This document shows positions 42,052-49,691 of a stretch of 50,765 nucleotides of DNA, one piece after another. Origin of the DNA: Anaerolineaceae bacterium (lineage in GTDB: Bacteria > Chloroflexota > Anaerolineae > Anaerolineales > Anaerolineaceae); NCBI GenBank assembly GCA_002702705.1, contig PABH01000016.1, forward strand, positions 1 through 50,765, read 5' to 3'. The translations under genes were made by a program, and so were the position numbers. Under the pieces are notes generated by a model. The model made no database searches. It was not told the origin of the DNA and saw only the letters and a program-made list of their open reading frames with translations. Positions within the stretch are counted from its first letter, which is position 1; each line of letters starts with the position of its first letter.

Positions 42052-43449
42052 TTACGGACAGAAATCCACTAAAGCTGCTTCAGCCTCGGATTGAGCGGCT
42101 GTCATTGCGTCAGCAGCACTCATCTCCCCGTTAATCGCTCGTTGAATATAATCATGGAAAATACCACGAACCTGACCCAGATTTTGCAGTGCTAATTCTG
42201 CGCCTGCATATTGTAATGCATCCCGTGTAGCAAGTGCCTGGGGCACATCATTTACGTAAGTTTGCATAACATTGGTCTCATAAGCACTGAAACGATTTGC
42301 AATATAACCAGTTTGAATACTGTAATCTGCAACGTATTCAGGGCGAGACAAAAATTCAATGAATTTCCAGGCCGCGTCTTGTTGTTCTTGAGGCGCACCG
42401 TTCAGAATATAAAAGTTTCCGCCGCCGGGAACACTGGCATAAGTATCTGCTTCTTTACCAGGATAAGGCATGACACCTACTTCAAACTCCGCTTGATTTA
42501 AGATACTGGTTAAACTTCCTGAGGAATGTGCAACCATGGCCGTTGTTCCACTGGCAAAATCTGTTGCGGATGTCGCCCAATTGGCCTGAACACCGGCTGG
42601 CATTGCACCATATTCTGCAGAAAGATCAATATAGAATTGAACCGCGTCAATAACTGCAGGATCATCAAAAGCTACATGGCAATCATCGATAAAAATATTC
42701 TGACCAGCTCCAATCGCCAAAGGTTGAAAAAGCCAATAAGGCCAATCGGAAGAAAATTGTAATCCCCAGTTGGTAGAATCTCCATTATTAACGGTTAGCG
42801 CTTGAGCTGCTTCTGCCCAACTCTGCCAACTGTTAGGAACGGCTATTCCAGCTTCGTTGAACATATCAACGTTGTAATACAAAACAACTGCACTGCGTTG
42901 GAATGGGATGCTCCACAACTGATCATCATAATATGAATTTTCCAGGAAAGCGGGTAAAAAGTCGTTAATATAGGCGTTTCCATCTTCCATGTTATTGATA
43001 TAACCATCCATTGGAACAATATAATCCGCATTAATCAAATCATACAATGCAGTCGCCAACATAACCGCCATCGCGGGAGGTTGTCCCCCGCCATCAATAG
43101 TGGTCTGAATGGCGGTCTGCACATCTGCGTAACCACCTGAAAACACCGGTTCGACCGTGATATATGGATACTCAGCCTGAAAATCTGCGATATATCCATT
43201 TAAAACATCCGTAATCGGAGCATCAACAGCAATCGGGTAAAAAACCTGTATCGTGACTGGATCCATCTCCGTTTCTTCAACTGAGGCAGTATCCTCACCG
43301 GAAACAACTTCTTCGCTCGAGGTTGTTTCCTCAACTGGATCCGGTTGATCCTGAACTACGGGTTGGTTGGGAGTCGTTGTTGAACAAGCAGCTAATAAAC
43401 TGATTAACAACACTCCCAAAATGACAAAATAACTTTTTTTCGTACGCAT
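42052..43449 (-). CDS. Sugar ABC transporter substrate-binding lipoprotein (second system)
   Basis: A 465-residue extracytoplasmic receptor of solute-binding family 1. Signal peptide with lipobox 'LLAAC' (Cys22), then an acidic Thr/Ser/Glu-rich linker (about 25-65), then the binding fold with 'DVQTAIQTTIDGGGQPPAMAVM', 'FQRSAVVLYYNVDMFNEAGI' and 'PNSWQSWAEAAQAL', which match glycerol-3-phosphate/sugar-binding proteins of the UgpB type. A good AGGAG lies eight bases before the ATG. Located 28 bases after the gntR stop and before the stem-loop and permeases. Confidence 0.92.
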   Translation of the reverse strand: MRTKKSYFVILGVLLISLLAACSTTTPNQPVVQDQPDPVEETTSSEEVVSGEDTASVEETEMDPVTIQVFYPIAVDAPITDVLNGYIADFQAEYPYITVEPVFSGGYADVQTAIQTTIDGGGQPPAMAVMLATALYDLINADYIVPMDGYINNMEDGNAYINDFLPAFLENSYYDDQLWSIPFQRSAVVLYYNVDMFNEAGIAVPNSWQSWAEAAQALTVNNGDSTNWGLQFSSDWPYWLFQPLAIGAGQNIFIDDCHVAFDDPAVIDAVQFYIDLSAEYGAMPAGVQANWATSATDFASGTTAMVAHSSGSLTSILNQAEFEVGVMPYPGKEADTYASVPGGGNFYILNGAPQEQQDAAWKFIEFLSRPEYVADYSIQTGYIANRFSAYETNVMQTYVNDVPQALATRDALQYAGAELALQNLGQVRGIFHDYIQRAINGEMSAADAMTAAQSEAEAALVDFCP

Positions 43450-43477
43450 TTACTCTTCTCCTTTTTTAGGAACACAC

Positions 43478-44209
43478 TTAATTGGAACGAATTGTTCTAA
43501 CTGTATTTAATTCAACAATATTTGAGTTAAAGCAGATTTTACTGAAAGTAACCGGTGAATTATCGACAGCATAGATTATGGAACGAACACTGAGAATAGG
43601 AGTCCCCACTGCTAACTTAAGGAATGTTGTAGTTTCTGTGGTTACAGCGGCCGCACGGATTTTTGATTGAATTTGATGAAGGGGGGTCCCTACATTCGCG
43701 GATAAAAAGTTCACCATATTTCCGTCAAATTTTTCCCAATCAATCTGGTTACCTTCAATTAATGGTGAAATATAATCAGCCACTAAGATAACAGGTTGTT
43801 CATCTGCCTTGACCAGACGATTTATACAGCGAACCGCAGCATCTGAGGGCAGTTTAAAAACCTCACAAACATCCTCTGGGGCAACTATGAACTCATTAGA
43901 AAGCGTTTCAAAGTTTGGAGTGTACCCCCCATCCTGAATAATTTGTGCAAATGGAAAAAAATCATTTAATGAGTCTTGGATGACTGGTGATTGGGCAATA
44001 AAGGTCCCGATGCCATGCCGCCGGACAATCACACCTTCGTTTTCTAAAGAAATATAGGCTTCCCGCAAAGTATTTCTACTGACACCTAAGGTTTTTGCGA
44101 TGGCAGCTTCTGAAGGCATTTGATCATTACGTTTTAATTGGTTTCGTGTAATGTAGTTTAATAACGCAGTTTTAACTTGGGTTAATCGGGTATTGGGGTT
44201 TATAGTCAT
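43478..44209 (-). CDS. GntR-family regulator with UTRA domain (HutC subfamily)
   Basis: A 243-residue repressor: N-terminal GntR winged helix (about 8-75; 'LKRNDQMPSEAAIAKTLGVSRNTLREAYISLENEGVI') and a C-terminal UTRA ligand-binding domain (about 95-238), the HutC subfamily layout. UTRA domains bind small molecules such as phosphorylated amino sugars or amino acids. It is the first gene of the leftward sugar ABC operon and so should control it and itself; a palindrome at 44231-44248 lies just after its promoter. Length and order are typical. Confidence 0.93.
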   Translation of the reverse strand: MTINPNTRLTQVKTALLNYITRNQLKRNDQMPSEAAIAKTLGVSRNTLREAYISLENEGVIVRRHGIGTFIAQSPVIQDSLNDFFPFAQIIQDGGYTPNFETLSNEFIVAPEDVCEVFKLPSDAAVRCINRLVKADEQPVILVADYISPLIEGNQIDWEKFDGNMVNFLSANVGTPLHQIQSKIRAAAVTTETTTFLKLAVGTPILSVRSIIYAVDNSPVTFSKICFNSNIVELNTVRTIRSN

Positions 44210-44230
44210 GAAAGAGGCACTCCATTTTAG

Positions 44231-44248
44231 AGGTTGGACGTCCTACCT
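44231..44248 (-). promoter_or_regulatory. Palindromic operator upstream of gntR
   Basis: AGGTTGGACGTCCTACCT is an 18-base palindrome apart from one central-flank pair (TT versus TA). It lies immediately downstream of the gntR -10 box, spanning the predicted transcription start, and is the likely GntR operator. Confidence 0.65.
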
Positions 44249-44254
44249 ATTTTC

Positions 44255-44282
44255 AGTATACTCACTTTTTAGCATTCGTCAA
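44255..44282 (-). promoter_or_regulatory. Promoter of the gntR-sugar ABC operon
   Basis: Reading leftward, TTGACG (44282-44277), 16 bases, TATACT (44260-44255). Start near 44249 falls at the edge of the palindromic operator. Confidence 0.65.
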
Positions 44283-44344
44283 TAAGCAATTTTTTTCAAG
44301 ATCTAATTGATTCACGAATTGGATATGGAATATATAGTTTATGC

Positions 44345-44373
44345 TTGACATTCTATAAAGTGCCGTTTATATT
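44345..44373 (+). promoter_or_regulatory. Promoter of the marR-ABC exporter operon
   Basis: Perfect TTGACA (44345-44350), 17 bases, TATATT (44368-44373). The last base of the -10 box is the first base of the marR operator. Confidence 0.8.
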
Positions 44374-44386
44374 TAAGCGCGCTTAA
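44373..44386 (+). promoter_or_regulatory. MarR operator
   Basis: TTAAGCGCGCTTAA is a perfect 14-base palindrome overlapping the -10 box edge and transcription start of the marR operon, the classical place for MarR autorepression. Confidence 0.75.
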
Positions 44387-44408
44387 CTATTAAGAAAGGT
44401 AAATTATT

Positions 44409-44864
44409 TTGATTAGTCCATTTTTGGAAACCATGCGAGACTGGATTGAAGTTTTTATGCGGCGTTCGATGCACAATTTCATCACATATGCCAAGGAAAA
44501 AAATCTTTCCATGTCCCAAATTAACGCCTTGTTTCATATTCACCGTAAAAATTCTTGCAGTGTATCGGAAATCAGCGACCACTTAGGCATTACCAACGCC
44601 GCCAGCAGTCAGATGGTGGATCGGCTGGTGCAGCAAAAGATTATCATCCGCACAGAAGACCCAAATGACCGGCGAAACAAGATCATCCAACTCACCGACC
44701 ATGGGCACGAAGTGGTCATTGAAACCATGCATGCCCGACAACGCTGGTTATCTGATTTGGAAAGCCTGCTGAATGAAAAAGAAAAAGAACAGGTTATTAC
44801 GACATTAAAAATGTTAACTGAAAAAGCCAAACAGCTTCACGACCCTTGTGAACCAAATTGTTAG
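44409..44864 (+). CDS. MarR-family transcriptional regulator
   Basis: A 151-residue winged-helix repressor ('MSQINALFHIHRKNSCSVSEISDHLGIT', then 'VDRLVQQKIIIRTEDPNDRRNKIIQLTDHG', the family's wing with DxRR motif). Such proteins loosen from DNA on binding a drug-like ligand. The start is probably TTG 44409, with AAAGG nine or ten bases upstream; an ATG 24 bases on is the alternative. It has its own perfect palindrome at the promoter and is followed after 31 bases by two ABC exporter genes, so it should control their expression. Confidence 0.92.
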   Translation: MISPFLETMRDWIEVFMRRSMHNFITYAKEKNLSMSQINALFHIHRKNSCSVSEISDHLGITNAASSQMVDRLVQQKIIIRTEDPNDRRNKIIQLTDHGHEVVIETMHARQRWLSDLESLLNEKEKEQVITTLKMLTEKAKQLHDPCEPNC

Positions 44865-44895
44865 CTGTTTCTTAAACAAAGGAGTTTAAAAAATA

Positions 44896-47136
44896 ATGGT
44901 ACGTCTGGCTAGATATTTAAAACCATATTTAGTGATTATTTTGATCGCCATTGTCTTGTTGTTCGTTCAAGCCAATGCCGATCTCGCACTGCCGGATTAT
45001 ATGTCTCGAATTGTTAATAACGGCATTCAACAAGCCGGGGTGGTTAACGCCGTGCCTGAAGCGATCCGCGCCAGCCAAATGGAGAAATTAACATTCTTCA
45101 TCCCAGAGGAAGATCAGGAGATGGTGTTTGACAATTACACATTAATTGATCAAAATTCCCCCGACTACGCGAAATATTTAAAAGACTACCCGGTATTAAG
45201 TGACCAACCCGTGTATGTACTCAATGATATCGACCAAGAGCAAATTGACAAGCTGATTCCCGTGATGGGTAAGGCAATGTTAATCGTTTCCGGCATTCAG
45301 CAAATGCAGGCTAATCCCGATCAGGCTCCCCCGATGGGGAACAATCTTGGATTTGATCTCAGCAAGTTGCCGCCGGGAATGGATATATTCGATGCATTAA
45401 AGATGATGCCTGCCGCTCAAACTGCTCAAATCCAAGATAGCATCAATCAGCAGTTTGCCAGCATGGATAAAAACATGATTAACCAGATGGCGGTTACTGC
45501 TGTAAAAGCAGAATATGAAGCCTTAGGAATGGATACGGGAAAATTACAAACCAACTACATCCTCAATACCGGATTGATCATGTTATTAATCTCACTGATT
45601 TCCGGTATCAGCACCATTATCGTTGGTTTATTAGCTTCTCGTACAGCCGCAGGTTTGGCAAGGGACTTACGTAAAGATGTGTTTAAGAAAGTGGAAAGCT
45701 TTTCTGGTGCGGAATTTAATAAATTTTCTACAGCTTCTCTTATTACACGATCCACCAATGATGTCACCCAGATCCAAAACGTAACCGTCATTATGATGCG
45801 TATGGTTTTTTACGCGCCTATCATCGGAATTGGTGGCATCATCCGTGCGGTAGGTAAAAGCCCAAATATGTGGTGGATTTTAGCCGTCGCGGTCATTACC
45901 TTACTGGGGCTAATTCTGATCGTTTTTTCGATCTCTCTTCCAAAATTCAAACTGATCCAGAAACTAATTGACCGTATTAATTTGGTTACCCGTGAACAGC
46001 TTTCCGGTATGCTCGTTATTCGTGCTTTCAACAAACAGAAGATTGAAGAAAAACGCTTTGACCAAGCCAATATTGACCTCACTCAAAACAGTCTTTTCAT
46101 CGGAAGGGTGATGGCAACTATGATGCCTGTTATGATGTTAATTATGAACGGCATTACGGTGTTAATCATTTGGGTGGGCGCGCAGCAAGTAGCCCAATCG
46201 GTAATCCAGGTTGGGGACATGATGGCATTTTTACAATATGCGATGCAAATTGTGTTTGCCTTCTTAATGATGTCCTTCATGTTCATTATGCTGCCGCGTG
46301 CTTCTGTCTCCGCGGGACGTATCGCTGAGGTATTGGATACCCCATTGGTAATTACAGACCCCGTTCAACCTAAAGCTTTTGAAAAACCGGTTCATGGCCG
46401 GGTGGAATTTCGAGATGTTTCTTTCCGTTACCCCGATGCGCTGGAAAATGTGCTTTGTAATATAAACTTCACTGCACAGCCCGGTCAAACTACTGCCTTT
46501 ATTGGTTCAACTGGTTCCGGAAAATCAACCATTGTTAATCTAATTCCACGGTTTTATGATGTTACCGAAGGTGGAATTTACATTGATGGAATAGATATCC
46601 GTGAAGTCCCCCAACATTCCCTCCGGGACCAGGTTGGATTTATTCCTCAAAAAGGTGATCTTTTCTCCGGTACCATTAAGAGCAATTTACTGTATGCCGA
46701 TGAAGACGCTGCGGATGAAACTTTAATCGAAGCAGCGGAAATTGCACAAGCCAGTGAATTCATCAATAATAAACCGGAAGGTTTTGATACTGAAATTTCC
46801 CAGGGAGGCACCAACGTTTCCGGCGGACAAAAACAACGTTTAGCTATCGCGCGTGCTCTGGTAAAAAGACCACCTATTTATGTTTTTGATGACAGCTTCT
46901 CTGCGTTAGATTTCAAAACAGCTTCCAATTTACGGAAGGCATTAAAAGAGAAAACCAGTGACAGCACCGTTTTAATTGTTACCCAACGTGTTGCCACAAT
47001 CAAAAATGCAGATCAAATTATTGTCCTCGACAATGGTGAAGTGGTAGGCAAAGGCACCCACAAAGAATTAATGGAAAACTGCGAAACATATCAGGAAATT
47101 GCCTATTCACAATTGAGCAAGGAGGAATTAGCATGA
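44896..47136 (+). CDS. Heterodimeric ABC exporter subunit with degenerate site and large external loop
   Basis: Half-transporter (membrane domain plus ATPase) of a multidrug/lipid-type exporter, 746 residues versus about 580 usual. TM1 (about 13-30) is followed by about 190 residues of extracellular, Gln/Asp/Pro/Met-rich sequence before TM2 at about 225. The ATPase has Walker A 'GSTGSGKST', signature 'VSGGQKQR', but Walker B ends Asp665-Asp666 where a catalytic Glu is normal, and the switch His is Gln697 ('VTQRVATI'). This is the degenerate-site half of heterodimers such as TM287/288. AAAGGAG lies 11 bases before the ATG. It overlaps its partner by four bases. Confidence 0.92.
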   Translation: MVRLARYLKPYLVIILIAIVLLFVQANADLALPDYMSRIVNNGIQQAGVVNAVPEAIRASQMEKLTFFIPEEDQEMVFDNYTLIDQNSPDYAKYLKDYPVLSDQPVYVLNDIDQEQIDKLIPVMGKAMLIVSGIQQMQANPDQAPPMGNNLGFDLSKLPPGMDIFDALKMMPAAQTAQIQDSINQQFASMDKNMINQMAVTAVKAEYEALGMDTGKLQTNYILNTGLIMLLISLISGISTIIVGLLASRTAAGLARDLRKDVFKKVESFSGAEFNKFSTASLITRSTNDVTQIQNVTVIMMRMVFYAPIIGIGGIIRAVGKSPNMWWILAVAVITLLGLILIVFSISLPKFKLIQKLIDRINLVTREQLSGMLVIRAFNKQKIEEKRFDQANIDLTQNSLFIGRVMATMMPVMMLIMNGITVLIIWVGAQQVAQSVIQVGDMMAFLQYAMQIVFAFLMMSFMFIMLPRASVSAGRIAEVLDTPLVITDPVQPKAFEKPVHGRVEFRDVSFRYPDALENVLCNINFTAQPGQTTAFIGSTGSGKSTIVNLIPRFYDVTEGGIYIDGIDIREVPQHSLRDQVGFIPQKGDLFSGTIKSNLLYADEDAADETLIEAAEIAQASEFINNKPEGFDTEISQGGTNVSGGQKQRLAIARALVKRPPIYVFDDSFSALDFKTASNLRKALKEKTSDSTVLIVTQRVATIKNADQIIVLDNGEVVGKGTHKELMENCETYQEIAYSQLSKEELA

Positions 47137-49031
47137 GTGTACCAAACAATAACGGTAAAGAAAAAACAACCACTCCACGCCGTGGTGGACCAGTTGGCGG
47201 CGGCCACGGTCCAATGGGGCGCGGTATGGGCATGATGAAAGGTGAAAAAGCTCAGGATTTTAAAGGTTCAATGAAAAAATTGATCCGATATCTGGGGAAA
47301 TACCGCCTGCCAATTCTTTTTGTGATGATTATATCCGCTGCTTCCACAGTATTTGCCATCCTTGGACCAAAAATCCTGGGTCGGGCAACGACTACCCTCT
47401 TTGAAGGGGTTATGGGAATAATCACGGGTACTGGCACTGGCATTGACTTTGATACCATTCGTAATATTCTACTTTTAACGCTGGGTTTATATGTTGTATC
47501 GGCTGTGTTCAGTTATATCCAGGGATGGATTATGACGGGCATCTCCATGAATATCACCTATCGTTTCCGGCAGGATATCGCAGCAAAAATCAACCGTATG
47601 CCGTTGAAATACTTTGATAAAACCAGCCAGGGTGAAGTGCTTTCGCGGATTACTAACGATGTGGACACGGTCAGCCAAACCCTTAATCAGAGCCTTTCAC
47701 AAATCATCAGTTCGGTTATCACCGTCATTGGTGTGACAATCATGATGTTTACCATTAGCTGGCAAATGACGTTGGTTGCGCTTCTAATTGTCCCATTATC
47801 CATGGTTATCATTACATTGATCGTTAAACAGAGCCAAAAATATTTCAAACAACAACAAGACTACCTTGGCCATATTAATGGTCATGTAGAAGAAATGTTT
47901 GGCAGCCATGTTGTCATGAAAGCCTTCAATGGAGAAGAAAAAAGTGTAAAACGCTTTGATAATCTGAATGACACCCTATTTAGCTCGGCATGGAAATCGC
48001 AGTTTTTATCCAGTCTGATGATGCCTATCATGAACTTTGTTGGTAACCTGGGTTATGTCGCCATCTCAATTTTGGGTGGCTGGCTTGCAATTCAAGGTAG
48101 AATTAGCGTAGGTGATATCCAAGCATTCATTCAGTATGTACGCTCCTTCACCCAACCCATCACCCAGATCGCCAATATCTCGAATGTGCTACAACAAACC
48201 GCCGCCGCAGCAGAACGGGTATTTGAGTTTCTTGAAGAATCGGAAGAAATTCGTGAAACCAGCACACCGATTCAACTGGAAAATGTGCAAGGGAAAGTTG
48301 AATTTCAACACGTCAAATTTGGTTATGATCCTGATAAAATCATTATCAAAGATTTTTCCGCCGTTGTAGAACCTGGTCAAAAAGTTGCTATTGTCGGGCC
48401 AACTGGTGCAGGTAAAACCACAATGGTTAAACTGTTAATGCGTTTTTACGATGTTAACGAAGGTGCGATCCTGGTAGATGGCCACAATATTCAGGAATTC
48501 AGCCGTGAAGATCTGCGTAAGATGTTTGCCATGGTTCTGCAAGATACCTGGTTATATAACGGTACGGTGATGGAAAATATCCGTTACGGCCGTGCTAATG
48601 CGAGCGATGAAGAAGTCATTAGGGCTGCAAAAACAGCTCAGGTCGATCACTTCATCCGTACGCTTTCAGACGGATACAACTTAGTATTAAATGAAGAAGG
48701 TACCAATATCTCCCAAGGCCAAAAACAACTCTTGACGATTGCTCGCGCCATTCTGGCTGATCCCAAAATCCTTATTTTGGACGAAGCAACCAGCTCAGTA
48801 GATACTCGTACGGAAGTCTTAATCCAAAAAGCGATGGACAACCTGATGAAAAATCGCACCAGCTTCATCATAGCCCACCGCCTCTCTACCATCCGTAACG
48901 CTGACATGATCCTCGTCATGCGGGATGGCGACATTGTCGAGACCGGCAACCATGAAGATCTTCTCGCAGAGGGCGGTTTTTACGCCGAACTCTACAACAG
49001 CCAGTTTGAACAAAACATGGTGGCAGCGTAA
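47133..49031 (+). CDS. Heterodimeric ABC exporter subunit, catalytic half
   Basis: Partner half-transporter, 632 residues. An N-terminal tail of about 45 residues rich in Gly, Arg, Lys and Met precedes six transmembrane helices (about 55-330) and an ATPase with Walker A 'GPTGAGKTT', Walker B with catalytic Glu551 ('LILDEATSS') and switch His582 ('IIAHRLSTI'). Its signature reads 'ISQGQKQ' rather than LSGGQ, which is expected where this half faces the degenerate nucleotide site of its partner. The start overlaps the previous stop by four bases (ATGA), which fits equal production. A strong terminator follows. Exported compound unknown. Confidence 0.93.
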   Translation: MSVPNNNGKEKTTTPRRGGPVGGGHGPMGRGMGMMKGEKAQDFKGSMKKLIRYLGKYRLPILFVMIISAASTVFAILGPKILGRATTTLFEGVMGIITGTGTGIDFDTIRNILLLTLGLYVVSAVFSYIQGWIMTGISMNITYRFRQDIAAKINRMPLKYFDKTSQGEVLSRITNDVDTVSQTLNQSLSQIISSVITVIGVTIMMFTISWQMTLVALLIVPLSMVIITLIVKQSQKYFKQQQDYLGHINGHVEEMFGSHVVMKAFNGEEKSVKRFDNLNDTLFSSAWKSQFLSSLMMPIMNFVGNLGYVAISILGGWLAIQGRISVGDIQAFIQYVRSFTQPITQIANISNVLQQTAAAAERVFEFLEESEEIRETSTPIQLENVQGKVEFQHVKFGYDPDKIIIKDFSAVVEPGQKVAIVGPTGAGKTTMVKLLMRFYDVNEGAILVDGHNIQEFSREDLRKMFAMVLQDTWLYNGTVMENIRYGRANASDEEVIRAAKTAQVDHFIRTLSDGYNLVLNEEGTNISQGQKQLLTIARAILADPKILILDEATSSVDTRTEVLIQKAMDNLMKNRTSFIIAHRLSTIRNADMILVMRDGDIVETGNHEDLLAEGGFYAELYNSQFEQNMVAA

Positions 49032-49037
49032 TATAGT

Positions 49038-49068
49038 TAAGGGCGGCGCACAAAATGCGCCGCCCTTA
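49038..49068 (+). terminator. Terminator of the marR-ABC operon
   Basis: TAAGGGCGGCGCA (49038-49050) and TGCGCCGCCCTTA (49056-49068) form a perfect, G+C-rich 13-bp stem with a 5-base loop, followed by TTGTTG. Very stable; the T tract is short. Confidence 0.85.
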
Positions 49069-49175
49069 TTGTTGAAAAGTACCTTACGCATTAAAAACAA
49101 AATCGTACAGTTTTTGGTTAAGTATTTAAATTCGGTTCGAAGGTATGGAAGTAGGGTATCCTCATTGGTGTAAAA

Positions 49176-49660
49176 TCAATATGGGAAGCTGAAGGATGTA
49201 TTCGCGACAGTGATCATTGTGATTAATATAGCATTCAGGAGCGCTCCTAGCCAGATCGTTCCGGTCAATCGGTACAATTTTATATTCAAATAACCAGCGA
49301 TCCCCAGGATCGGCAAAAAGGGAATTAACAAAATCGGCACGAGTGCTCCGGCACCGGCCAATAATGAGTCTCCCCTCAAGAGCAGCCCCCAAAATGTAAA
49401 TGGATTAAACAGTAACGGCAAAAATGAGATCGCCAGGAACAATGCTGGGGTGAGCATATTGAACAACACAGACATCAAGACTTGCTTTCGTTCACTCCAG
49501 TTTGCAAAGGTATTGCGGCTGATCATGATGCTATTAACAATGGAGAAAGCCAGAAAGAATGGAAGATATTTGATTGCAACCCAGATTTTACTGGCGCTGA
49601 ACACACGCAGATCAAAAGACCAGATACGGAAATCAGTTTGGTAAACATAATCTGCAAGGA
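49176..49660 (-). pseudogene. 3' remnant of a multi-pass membrane-protein gene cut by a TnpB element
   Basis: A leftward frame encoding about 160 residues with four or five hydrophobic helices ('YLPFFLAFSIVNSI', 'TPALFLAISFLPLLF', 'LVPILLIPFLPILGIAGY'). It has no proper start: the frame stays open upstream through 'ADYVYQTDFRIWSFDLRVF' to the edge of the TnpB element, where a TAG appears; a GTG at 49604 is internal to the original gene. The N-terminal part of the protein would lie beyond the element, past the window end. The helices look like the C-terminal membrane domain of a larger protein. Family not recognised with confidence. Confidence 0.65.
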
Positions 49661-49668
49661 GTGAACTA

Positions 49669-49691
49669 CCGCTATGCTAAAGACATAGCGG
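49669..49691 (-). repeat. Terminal hairpin of the IS200/IS605-type element
   Basis: CCGCTATG (49669-49676) and CATAGCGG (49684-49691) pair perfectly around a 7-base loop. The hairpin includes the tnpB stop codon. Subterminal hairpins are the transposase-binding sites of this family and are also part of the omega-RNA scaffold. Confidence 0.75.

Noticed and set aside
49176-49604. An intact small membrane protein starting at GTG 49604.
   Set aside because: There is no ribosome binding site and the frame stays open and protein-like upstream to the transposon edge, so it is a remnant.
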